A stretch of 64,000 nucleotides of DNA from Brachyhypopomus gauderio (Eukaryota > Chordata > Actinopteri > Gymnotiformes > Hypopomidae). Shown here piece after piece: positions 23,166 through 35,379 of this stretch. The notes under the pieces are model-generated. The model made no database searches, was not told where the DNA came from, and saw only the letters and a program-made list of their open reading frames with translations. Position numbers and translations under genes: made by a program. The stretch covers positions 734,501-798,500 of the forward strand of contig NW_027506896.1 of assembly GCF_052324685.1 (NCBI RefSeq). The letters are read 5' to 3'. Each line of letters starts with the position of its first letter. The stretch's first letter is position 1.

Positions 23166-26100
23166 ACAGCAGTCTGATGCACCCTGATATACTATTCCTT
23201 TTGCCTTTAAAATATTTTGTCATTATGTGACAAGTGGCACCACACCACAAACTATACAGGCAGTTGTGCTCAGTGTTGGTAAAGCAGAGCACAGCTGTCT
23301 GAGTGCAATTCCAGTCCTGCTCTCCTGTAGTGATGAGTATTGTGCTTCTCTGGCCCGGAATCTGAAAGCTTGTTGTTTAGTGCAGGCAGTCCTTTGAGTG
23401 ACCTCGACACCAAGGTGGCGATATAATATACAGTGAGAGAGCACAACTGTTCACTAGTTTCTTGTTGGGATGTGTCTCTCTTCCTAGCAGCAACATGCTG
23501 TTTTACACTGGCTTTAACACAAGTGGTCCTTGGATGTGCTATTCTGATTATTTGGGACATTTAGAGATGCTGGAGAAAAGAGTTTTGCTTAAGACTTGAT
23601 TCTGAATTGTTTTTGTAGTTAAAATAAAGCTGGCCCTGTTTTCACAATAAGCATGCACACAGCAATGTGTGTGTGTTTGCACGTGTGAAGGAGAGATGGT
23701 AGCAAATTAGAGTGGCTCTTCCTTTAGCCCTCCACACCCCCTCCTCTGCACGCCTCCCACAACAGCGCCCTCTCCTGTGTGTGTGTGTGTGTGTGTGTCC
23801 TTAAAAACACAATGAAGCCCGAGAGGACCGGATGCAGGGTTGTTATGTGGCTGAAGTGGTTAATAGTGTCTGGTCTAGGATGATAAAATGTAGACCACTG
23901 GTTTATCTACCCTGCTGATGCAAGACGAGCTTTGGCCTCAAGTATCTATTGATCAAACGGCTCAAGCTCTACTTCAGCGTGTCTGTCATAACATAATGGG
24001 GCTCGCCGTCATGCCACTGGAGTACGTTAACTCAGCTTTTGTTCTTTTTTTTCTTCCTTTTTTTCTTAAATGACGAGTTTTCCCAGACTCTGGTAGCAAG
24101 CCAATGCCTGAGGCTGGCTGACTGTTTCAGGGTTTACGTTGCTGTTACCTTCTTTACACTGATGAGCATTTTTACACTGGGCAAAATGTTTATGTACCAG
24201 AGGCTGACCGCCCTGTAGCTGATTTACAACAAATAGTATTGCAATATTTATAATAATAATGTCATAATTCTGATATGCAATAGTACATATACAGTATTTA
24301 CATTTGGAAGGGACTCTTATCCACAGGGACTATTTATCAGTATCAGACTGTATGTCTGCTCCCTTGAATTTAAACTTTATATAATGTATGGACATGCATG
24401 CATAAATGTTTGTGTGTTCGTGATATTGAACACTTCAGTAAATGTGGGTTTGGTTATGTCTTTTGGCTGGTCAGCAGGTCCCTGGACACAAGCTAATTTG
24501 GTACCATGTCATGCCTGTTTGACTCATAAACAGAAGGCCAGACTTTTAAAGACTTGAGCTGTTAGCAGCTGGAAATCCTGGTGCAACTCAAATAAACCTG
24601 CTTTGTACACTTATGTGAACTCCATTCTGAATTATTCTTGTTTTATTTTGAACTCGCTTCATTGTACATTTCCATTGTACAGTATATGATTTAATAGGTA
24701 AATAAAACTACATAAAAAACAAGTATTGCCATAACATCATGGTATGCTTATTTGGACATAATTATAAATGTTAATACTAACTGAAAATTGGGGGGGTCTT
24801 TAATAACCAGTGTGTGGGCTTTTCCATACTGAAGCTTTTAAAATTGTTTATTTTTGAAAACCGTGTGGGAATACTTCCATAATAACAATAATCCAAAATA
24901 ATCCCATAGTTAAAAAATATAGCACCACTAAATACATAATATAGTACAAAAATATTTTCCCATATTGACAACTGCTAATGATTTACTATGATTCTAAAAT
25001 GCTTTCATGTGAAGAAGCATAATGTTTTAATGATGGCACAGGAATGCATAGGCGTTATTGTTCTTTATAAATTGTGTACATGTGTCTTTCGAATAGCAAC
25101 GTGTGTGACATGCTGGCGCGGCTCAGGACCACACGCCCTGTATAATCACACGCAGAAGGCTTTCATGTCCCTGCTTGTGGTTCAGTGTGTGTGAGCACAA
25201 CCCGAGGCCAAAGGCTTCGTTATGCTGGGGTACAACATTCGGCTAGCCTTGAAACCTGGCAGCGGACGCTACGGTTCCCTTTTAACGCAGCCATATGAAG
25301 ACAGCCTTGGAGACAGCACAGTGGAACCTGAGAATGTGACTTTTCTCAAGTGGGAGAGATGATCTGCCATTTGACCTCAAAGAAATTTCTAAGCTTTCCC
25401 TTTGCTAGTTTAGGAAAGCGTTAATCATGCTAGCTCAGAGAAGAAGCCGCAGCTTCCATTCATGTTGGAGACGTCTCCTTTAGTGTCTTTGTGTTTAGCA
25501 TGTGGCTAGTCCTGCATTCCTTTAACAGCCCACACACCGCTGTACTAGTTATTAGTCTTTTCAGATCCAAGTTCAAAGCCGATCATTTATGAAGTCCTCC
25601 CAGATTTGATCACTCCATAATTGACTATTTTACGCACTTTAAGACTTCTGTGTACTTGGCACAGGAACCTGACCTCTTTAGTTTTACAGCAGTAATCTGC
25701 TGGAAGACACCTTGTGTAGCTAATGTTGCGGCTGTTCTTACAGCTTCTCACAGTGCCAGTATGTTGGCCAGAGTTATTCCTACAACTGTATTGTATTGCT
25801 AATCTAATATGATCTCTGGCCTTACTGTTGATAAATCATTAACCTGAGGAGCACTGGTTCTCTTTAGCATGTTTTCATAACCCTTTTGCTAACTAGCTGC
25901 GTGGTTCATGCTGTGGTAGGACTGCATTTCGGGAGAGCCTTGACTCTTTTCTGGATTCCATTGGTTTTAATAGGCTTTACTCTAATATGGCTTTACTGCG
26001 AATCCCTGCTCTATTGTTGCTTATGATTTCTTGTAATATTCATGTTCATCCTGGTGCTCTCAATATTCCTGTCCTTCCCAGCATTACCCTGGCTTCAAAC

Positions 26101-28379
26101 CATGTATTCTTCTGATTGTACAACATAATACTATGATACTATGGCTTTTCTGCATGTAAATGCAAAATGTTTATTGCCCAAAATGGATCACCTCAGAGTA
26201 CCTGTTGGAAGCTCAAAACCAGAAAATATAGTGACACAGTTATGCAAGTCTGTATTCTGTACTGACTTAATAACTCACCCTGTAGGTAGGGTGGTCTCTA
26301 TATTAACCCTCAATAGGAGGATATGACAACACAGCACAAAAACATAACCTTTGGATCTCGGACAGAGTTGTATTTTGTCAGATTTGGAGTAAGGTCACAC
26401 CAACAGTGTGATATTTGAAACCTTAACCGCTTGAAAGAGAAATGACGCATAGTAAATCTTCAGGCATACCTTTGTGAGTCAAAACAGATACTCCCATTAC
26501 TGGTAGGAATTGTACGGGCAATGTTTTCTATAACACTTTTATAATGTCTGGCCAGGCCTCTGCACCCTGATCTGGCTCCTAGCCTCCTGCAACGTCTGCT
26601 TTAATACCAGAGTAGTGAATGTTTACATTTTTTTTTTAGGTTTTACGTTTACACTTTCATGTCTTACAGAAGGTGAGGTTGTAAAGGAATCACACCAGCT
26701 GGGTCAGGTGAGTTAGGCCCATTTATTTTTAAAATTGTAGCATCCAGTCATTGCAGCGTCATTACCAGACATTATTAATCTTTCTATTCATGCTCCGGAA
26801 TTATGTGGATACTGGAAAACAGCCACTGTGCAACCTCCTTTTAATGGTGGAGATCAGGCTGCCTTAGACTGTTACAGGCCTATATCCATTTCCCCATGCT
26901 CATGCTAAACCTCTGGAGAAACTTGTCAACAATTTGCTGACTTGCTCTCTGGAGGAGGAGCATAACCCCTTGTCTAGTGTGCAGTATGGTTTTTGATTAG
27001 GTTTGAACATGTTACCACCATTTTGAAATTACTACACGACGTGACCTCTGCCCTGGATGCCAAACGGTGGTGAGTAGCTATATTCACTGGCCTACGGAAA
27101 GCTTTGGATTCTGTGGATCATGCAGTCTTATTGGGTCTAGGAGGTACTGGGCTCTGTGGTCACTCGTTGGCAAGGGTGCTTAATTGTGTCTCTAATACGT
27201 GCAGCATTTAAATGTAGAGCTTCATGTCTCTGCATCATCATCTCTCTACATCACGGTGAACTCAGCACATCCTCAGGCTTGTTGTGATTTCAGTTGGCTG
27301 CTACTTATGACTGGAGAACACTCAAGCTGGATAAATGTATCCGTTGCTGCTTTGAAGGGCCCACTCACAGACATTTTTAACAATACGTGTAAATGTTTTA
27401 CGTCTGACTCATTAAGTTCTCTTCTCTTTTGCCTTTCATTGTGTTTCTTTTCCCTTTTCTCTCCTCCCTTTCCCTCCTCCTTCAGGTATTTACCAGGGCG
27501 TCGTGATAAATAAGATGTTCGTCTTTCCAGGTTACAATAAAGGTTAGATAAAACAAACGATCTGCTCTTGGCTCACATAAATAAGACATCGGATAAACTG
27601 GGTTCCACAGTTTCACCATAAATGTGGCCATATGGAGGTGGACTCGGCAGACTACGGTTCATCTGGTGCGTGTGATTCAGAATGACCTGCACTTTGCTTT
27701 CAGCTTGGAACTTTTGTCTGTTGCCAAAACATTTGGCAAACGTTGGTCACATGCTAATCTAAATGAAAAAGAATGTTTAGTAATGCTTATTAAACATGGC
27801 CTGTTTTCCAACGGCATTATAGCATTAAGATCATCTTAGATGAAAGGGGTTCATGTAATTCTCACAATACCATTTAAAGATCTGTTTTACGATGCTTTTG
27901 GGAAACACAGCCCCGTTTTGTAAATACACTGCATCCCACCCCTTCTGTTTTATGTTCTCAAACTATATTTAAACTTATAAATAATAGTTTGACATAAAAG
28001 TAATGTTAGTCCTGAATCAGTGTGTAGCAGCATCACTGACAAATGCAGTTCATATTCAATAACTGATGTTTGCAACTCTGTTGAGTGGAAAGAAGGACTT
28101 TTTCTATTCAAACTGTTGAGTTTGTACACCACATTACACAATCAGGGATTCAGATGACACTAAATAACAAAATTACACATCTGATGGCTCAGAGTTCATG
28201 TGTTTTCCTTGTGAGTAGTACCTGCTCTGTTCAATCATCCTTTGAATTACCCTGGGGGAGATTTTTTTTGTTTCCCCAGGGGCTGGCACTACAGCTACAC
28301 CATCTTTATGTTATCTAGTTAGAACTGGCTCAAACCTGCCTGTTCAAACTAAATAGGCGAAGACTGTGGTGCCAAGGAA
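23166..28379. other. Gene-free spacer with a LINE fossil
   Basis: No cellular gene recognised. A short GT microsatellite lies at about 23778-23798. The only interpretable content is the reverse-transcriptase relic listed separately. Other short open frames are unsupported. Confidence 0.5.
26741..27285 (+). mobile_element. Degenerate non-LTR retrotransposon reverse transcriptase
   Basis: Read across frameshifts, the strand encodes recognisable LINE reverse-transcriptase segments in the right order: INLSIHAPELCGYWKTATV, then DCYRPISIS (the YRPISLL motif), LEKLVNN, LSSVQYGF, HDVTSALDA, and AIFTGLRKALDSVDHAVLLG (degenerate form of the catalytic FxDxxKAFD region). These are followed by a QHLNVELHVSASS segment before similarity ends. 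Stops and frame changes are frequent, so it is inactive. It may extend to about 27553, where aataaaggttagataaa resembles a retroelement tail. The clade (L2, Rex or CR1) cannot be fixed by eye. Confidence 0.75.
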
Positions 28380-29760
28380 GTCCTCTTTTGGCTAGTCCGC
28401 GCCGATTCAGAGGTGGAATGTGAGACTCACCTTGTCGGTCTCTGTTCTGCTCGAGCCGTAGGGCAAATAGTTCCCTGGCTGGTTTGTTCATTAATTCTTT
28501 ATTCATCTAGCAACTGGGGAGCTGACCACCAGTGGACGGTAAAGTCTCCTAAACGACTCGTGTGGGCTGTAAAGCAGCCCGTCGTTTCTCGTCCTGCGGC
28601 GTCATCCTAGGCGAAGGTCGCACGTGTGGCCGTTGGAGTTCTTGAAGCTCCGCGAATATTTAGCCTGGTGGAGCATTAATGCGGGGGAGACGAAGTGGCC
28701 ATAAGCTGCTTAAGCCAACTGCTTGACGGACTGTTGCCTAAACAGAGAGGTTACTGGGGCGAAAGAAAACTTTGTGCTGACCCCGTGGGAGAACAACACT
28801 TTTTGTGAAGTCCTTAGAGGTAAGTCCTCTCGCCCTTTCTGAGACAGGTGTTTGCGGTGTGCTAAGACTACTATTCAGTGTCTACTATAAACGGATAGCT
28901 TCATGCTATTCTATTCCCAGATCACCACCCAAGTCCCTCACCATCTGGTGAATCGCACACTGCAGCAATGTGCATTACAAGTACATCATCTTTAAGTTAG
29001 CCGAGCTGGACACTTCACTCGCCGGTATGTGTAAACTTATAAGGACCGCCCATCATAGACTTCCTGATTCTGACAATAAATTAATATTTATCACAGACCG
29101 CTGTCTTTTCCCCCCAACCTTTACATCTTAGAGAACTGCGGAAGAATTAGTCCTTTAAAAAATGACTGATCTGGATTAAGGTACGTATGTGGAATGAGTC
29201 CGAACTGCGTCCAGAAAGGCGCTGGATGAGGGAGACGCAGCTGGCGGGTTTGCTCATGAAACTGGTGCAGACTGGTTAGTTCTGCCATGAACACGGCTGA
29301 CTGCTGCATGAAAGAGGGGTGATGTATGAGTGTATCCACTCTAAACGGCTCTATTGTCATTTCCTCGGGAGAATCTGAAACATTTGACTCATTTCCTAGC
29401 GACGTGGTCGGCGTTGCGGGTTCGGTTATCACGCCGATATGAAACAGCGACTCTTAAAGTGGACGCGCGTCCGGGTGTGGGTCGACGGTGCGGACGCGTT
29501 TGAGGCCGGTTCCGTAACGTGTGAACTTGCGTCCGTGTCGCCTAACCGGAGCCGTCAAGTTGGGCTGTTGGGCTGTTGACCTAGCACACGAACACACGGC
29601 GTGATGTGCAGGTTCTTGTTGAAGCGTCGAATCTTCTTCACGCAATACGGTGTTGTGCAGTTAAGACGGTGATTACCATCATGTTCCGCTCGCCGAACCG
29701 AGCGTCGCGGTGTTCTGGTAATATTGGTCGTGGTGGATAACCTGTTCGTCTCAGGACGTG
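28380..29760. promoter_or_regulatory. CpG-rich block, candidate lrrc8d promoter
   Basis: CpG dinucleotides are much denser here than in the flanking AT-rich DNA, especially at 28550-28700 and 29450-29730. A strong splice donor occurs on the plus strand (ttagag then gtaagt, exon end at 28819), which could join to the acceptor at 35377 before the lrrc8d ATG. No coding exon is recognised. The assignment to lrrc8d is positional inference. Confidence 0.4.
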
Positions 29761-31045
29761 TGAGTGTATCAATGGTGTGCCGGGTTATGATGCAGTAAGT
29801 ATGCTGGTTTATATCGCAGTAAAAACACCTTAAGCACCGGTACTTCTGTCGTGTTTGTGTAACGCAACACACGGTCATGTCGGTGTGCCAGGACACACAC
29901 ACACACACACGAATATGGGACACAACACCTGGACGGGTTTCAAAATGGCTTCGGTTCTGTTTTGATATAAGCACATGTAGTCAAAAGTGTTGACAGCCAA
30001 ATCTACACAGCTTTCATTCAGCAAGGGACAGTCTGCTCCCTTAAAATCAGATTTATGGGTGTAAACTGATCCGGTTGTTAATCTTTCTAAAAAGTTTGCA
30101 TCGCCGCTTAAAAGTTTCTAGTTTTGTACAGTCGAATGTTTCCAGCTCATCAAATGATTTGGTGGTTATGTTATATTGGGGTTGAGAGCAGCGTTTACGT
30201 TTAGACCAACTTTATTAACTCCCGTTGTGGTGTTTTGGGTTGGTTAGTTATTTTATAAAGTTGTTTGTGTACAAACACGCATCAATTTAAACCGCTTTCA
30301 ATGGTTTATTCTTCGTATTACAGTTTAGTTATAAAATATACGTTTTTCTTGCTGTCGACACTGTGATGAAATTTCCGTGTGCATTCGTTTTCTTTTCCCT
30401 CGTTTTCTAGAAATCTGAAAAATTGCAGAGAGAGGTTCTGCATGTTAACAGAAACACCATGTTAATGTGTAGCCTACCCATCTTCCTGACTTAGGCCTGG
30501 AATTGTAGGTTTCTCCTGTGAACATCTCAGTTTGCCACAGGGACTCTTAGGGCGGGCCCAAACACTTACTTAATCGGATTGTTGTATGTGAATTCTTGTG
30601 ATTGGTTAACTTACGTGTCACTTCAAACCACACTGTGAGCCCCAGCAAATCAGAATGCTGGTGCTGCCTATAACCTAGTTAGGAGAGAAAAAAAACAAAC
30701 GGTGAGGTTGAGCAAGGTCGACTATGAAAGCGGTACCTTCTGTGAGTGGTGCTGCATTTCTCAAGTGTGGTTAAAGTACGAGGATACCCAACACCATGAC
30801 CCAGCTTAAAACACTACGCAAGACTGCCAAGCATAATGAGTTTCTGCTTGATGAACTTTAATCTGCAGTCTTGCATGCAGCGGCAGATAAGATCACCTGA
30901 ATCTACCAATTACAGTCCAGATGATCTGTTGTACATGTGTTGATGCCTGTTTTCTTTCCATGATCCAGTATCATCATTACTGTCACAAGTCTGGTTTACC
31001 TATCCAGCAATTAATATCTCCTTTTTCCAAATGGTTAGTGTCAGT

Positions 31046-31215
31046 CAGGGGCGATTTTAGGATCTGGTCTTTAGGGGTGCCCAGCCCCTATTGCGCAGGT
31101 GCAGAGCAAGTTTTTTGCATAATATAATGTTTAAAAAATGTGTTGAGCCAGGGGGTGCTAAGCAACTTCACGGTGGTGCTCTAGCACCACTAAAAATACC
31201 CTAGCCTCGCCCCTG
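31046..31215. mobile_element. hAT-type MITE with intact ends
   Basis: A 170-bp element begins CAGGGGCGA and ends TCGCCCCTG, which are perfect 9-bp terminal inverted repeats. It is flanked on both sides by GTGTCAGT (31038-31045 and 31216-31223), a perfect 8-bp target duplication. This combination is characteristic of the hAT superfamily. There is no coding capacity, so it must have moved with a transposase supplied elsewhere. Confidence 0.9.
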
Positions 31216-34200
31216 GTGTCAGTCACTCTTTTCCTGCTGCATTCAGTAGTTTATTACCTTCATTGGCCCAGATGCAGCTAGGCTAAAAGATCCTGGTAAC
31301 TATGGCTACAGTACGGCAGTATGGACAAATGTTACGTTATCCAGATTGTGACAAGACTTTTGATAGGACACTGCACGTCACTAGACACTTGGTATTTGTG
31401 TGTGACCTGGTTAAAGACAGGGCAGAGTGACTCTGACAAAGACTGAGATGCCTGTGTGTCCGTACACTCGGCTGCACACATCACGCATTAACTGAGCATG
31501 ATGGGATGGACTTTTAGAGCAGGGGTGATGCTTTTATATGGCGTGAACACGGAGTGAAACTGTCGTCAAACGGCTACACCGACCAGCCTCAAACCAGAGA
31601 CAGGTTTGATTAAAACAATATGATTGTGTTCGATCATTGTTTTTCTAAAATGTAGAAAAGAATAATACAAACACGTGTCTAAATGTTTGACTGCTAGTGT
31701 ATATGGCTATGAACAGCCAGAGAATAATGTGAAAGTTTGCTTGTGTTTTTGCTGAGCCTTGTGGTATGTCAAGCTGTGGGAAGTCTAGCATCGTCAAGGG
31801 AACAGAACCTGCGAGATGTGCAGTTAGAGAGGGATCTCCATTACACTGACACATGTAAACGGTCACAGGCTGTCGTCTCTAAAGTATCTTTAAGTGTTCT
31901 GAAATGTGAACATATTACAGGCAAGGCGAGCTGTAATGTAAACAATGTAAACATTTTAAGAGCAAATCTGATGACTCTGATACGAGTATCTGCTCAGATT
32001 AGGTTTTGCAAGTCATTGGAAGCACTTTGGTGAAGGCACCCTTTCTGAAAGTCCAGTTCCTTTTAAATGGAAACTTATATTTGTAGTTTTTCTTTTTAAA
32101 GCCATGCTCCTTGTGTTCTGATATTAGCTACTAACTCTTGAAACTGTCTAAGCTGGTAAGACTGAGATCAGTTGTCAAGTGACTAATCTGACTGCACACA
32201 TGCAATGGATCACAGAACACAGTGATGTTTGTGATGAGGTTGAGAGGAATTGTCCTGTTTGTGAATGTATAGTCTTTGCTAAAATGAGTCTGTGATCATC
32301 CTGGACTCATTTGGGCGATATAATTGGTCAATATATTGCTACATTATGAACAAAGAAGATGAATACAAAAATATGTATAAGCACTGATACACAAAAAAGA
32401 AGAGGGTGCACTTCAAGTATGATGCACTTTACCATTCCAGAGAACCACTGCTGCTTTCATGCCATTAGCTCCATAGTCCTAGTCCTTCTGAGTGGTAGTG
32501 AACGAGTGTGCCGTGCATTATCATAGCCACAGTGGTGTCCACTCATCCCTACCGTATCTTATTAATTTATCATTATGTTTGCTGTGTAATAACACATTAC
32601 AGTAAAATTCCATAATGGCAGTAGGGAGAATTTAAACAATTATCTGACAATAATCAGAGTGCGCATACATTACTCTTTGCTTGTTATTATGGAATGTTGG
32701 GTACAAAAGTTCTGTTGTGCTGCAAGTGAATGGGGGATGGAGGGTTCCATTCATCGTTGCCTGGACATCTATGTCTGGACGTGATGTGACCTCCACATCT
32801 TCTTGCACCTGTAGATGAGGACGATGATGATGTAAGTCATATTGTGTGTACAGTGGGGGAATTTGATGGATTTCTGGAGTTACATTCCCAGGGTTTGATC
32901 CGGTTCATGGCTTGACTTGCTTTATATAATGTACAGTTTAGTAAGCAGTCGGTCAAATACGACCAAAATATTAGCTTGTCCTTCTGGAGAGAACCCATGG
33001 TCTTCCTTCTCATTTCCCAGCTGGGTCTCTCATGTCTTCCCAGCTGTGTCCCTAGGGAGGATAATTACACACGAATGGTGATTCTGTTTGTTGTTATTTA
33101 TGTGGAGATGAACAGACATGCCATTTAATGTTGTAAGGAGCACAATTATGTTTAATTACACATTATTTAATGAACCATTGGAGGGGTTGGTTTAACCCCT
33201 TCTTGGTGTCACTTCTGCAGTGCATTATACTATTTTGTGTCTGATCTGTAATTTTAACCCTAACCCATAATTTTATGGGTTTATCCTTTAGGTAAATCAC
33301 TGTGAGGCTTATTTTAGGATTATCAGGTAACGCCATTCAAATGCAACTTCAATTAACAACATTCGTCCTACGGCAACTTTCCTACAGCTGTTAGATGTAG
33401 CTAAATGTCTTTTCTCTTGACATGCTAACCTCAAAAGTCGGCTTCACAGTCTCTTCAAAGCAGGGATAAGATGGCATTAAGAGTTGCTGGAGAAGGAAAA
33501 GCAAAAAAACAACAAGTCATGGGTTGAGCGGTCTCGATAGGGGAGGAATGTGCCTGCTGTGTGAAGCAAGTCCAGACTGATGCCTCAGCAGACCTCAACC
33601 AGCAGACGGAGCACAGAGTCCCACTGCTACGTCTGTCGCTCCCAGCTGCTCCTTCACCAGCTCTGTGTTCACATTTACAGCCTGTTTCACCTGAATCACA
33701 CACTGGTTTTTGTTTTTGTCATTATTTTGCTTGTCTGCAGTCTTGGAAATAGTGCCCAGAAAATACATTTTATATGCAGTGGTCTAAAGAATAATAATTT
33801 GATCATTTCTGGAACCACAACTCCTTGGCCCTGCACATTTTAAAGGTTCCCCCTTGGTAAAACACCCTTTAACTTCATGAATGGCTGGTTAATTAGCTTA
33901 TGACATGAGTCAGATGTGCAGGGCAGGATTTTAAGAAACATTGCACTAATACTTAACCCTGGTCCTTGTAGCCAAACCTGAACCCATTGTAAGTAGTTCA
34001 GCTGATTAACATTTGTGTCATTACACAAAGGTAACAGCAGACTGAAACATCTGCTAGAACTGACCCTTGAGAACAAGGGATTAAACATCTGGGCATCCAA
34101 GAATGGACCATCCTACTAACCCTGAATCTAACAAATGTCAAAAATGACCTTTACTCCTCTAACACATGTATTTAATGACAAACCCATCCATAAATATCTT

Positions 34201-34379
34201 TACATTACATTTTGTAGTATTATGTAAGGAGGTAACTAACTGTTCATACCTTGGTATTTGAGACTTACACCTTCAAGCCTTGAATGCCTACAGGTATGAA
34301 AGCTGAGACTGATTCTTATGGTTTGATATTGCAGAAGAAAAAAAAACCAAAACATTCCTTGTTGGCTTGAGTCCATCCC

Positions 34380-34650
34380 TGCAGCAATGTTGTCACCACA
34401 TCTCAGCCCGCCACACCACATGTCACTGTCATGGTGACCGGTGTCGGCCAGAGGAGGATGGGTTCCCTCCCTGAGTCTTGGTTCCTCTCAAGGTTTCTTC
34501 CTCATGCAAAAAACTAGGGAGTTTTTCCTTGCCACTGTCGCCCTTGGCTTGCTCACTGGGGGCTAGGACTCGGCACTTGTAAAGCTGCTTTGTGACAACA
34601 ACTGTTGTAAAAAGCGCTATATAAATAAAATTTGATTGATTGATTGATTG
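34380..34650 (+). mobile_element. Non-LTR retroelement 3' tail (SINE/LINE end)
   Basis: The block contains the phrases gaggatgggttccct, ctcaaggtttcttcctc and gagtttttccttgcc. It then has gcgctatataaataaaat and finishes in tandem TTGA units (tttgattgattgattgattg). This arrangement is a familiar dispersed 3' end of fish retroelements whose tail is a short tandem repeat instead of poly(A). The exact family is not resolved by eye and the 5' boundary is approximate. Confidence 0.65.
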
Positions 34651-35379
34651 ACTGTCAACTCTCATGTACTGTGTTTTACTCCCTTTGTAGTGTGCAGACT
34701 CTTGTAAGATTGAGCGCTCAATCGTGGATACTGAAACTTGCTGGCTAGGCCTGCTGCTTCTATTTATAACCGGCAATTTAATGATTGCTATCATATAACA
34801 ACTAGAGTTAATGAAAACAAAAGGAAACATTACATATTAAAAAGAAAAAAAAAGAAACAAAACAAACTGAATATATGTGCAAGATCTCGTATTTCAATTT
34901 TAAAAAGCACCACTGGTCATTTGTGGGGTCAGCTTTACTAATAATAGAAGAGCTTAAGTGGCTACAAAACCGGAATTCCAGTCTTAGGAGCTCTGTTTGT
35001 AGTTATCTGCTCCACAGGGCTGGAGTGGGCATGCACATTGTGGCCACAGACTTAATGGTTTGAAAGTTTGGTGAGTGTAATTTGCACCTAGTGAATTTAG
35101 CAGCAGCTAAATCTGAAAGCTGAACTTGAGACTCAACAAGTAGCAAAGTCCAAAGAAACGATCTGTTACACTTTGAATGCAACGAATGGCGGAGGTTCAT
35201 AAAGGGCCAAAAGAGATTTTCAGAGTTACTTCTTGGTCTGTATGTTTTTAATGTGAGTTTAACTTTAATTGAACACTGACCCAGAGCTTCAAACCTGTAC
35301 TTGGCTTAAGTGTGAATGCATACAAGTACATGACCACTGTAATGCTAAACATTTATCTTTTTTGGTCTCCCCTATAGGA

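Larger units (their letters stand above)
29761..35377. other. Probable lrrc8d 5' intron/upstream DNA with repeats
   Basis: No coding gene recognised. It contains a hAT-type MITE (31046-31215) and a retroelement 3' tail (34380-34650), plus AT-rich filler. Confidence 0.45.
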
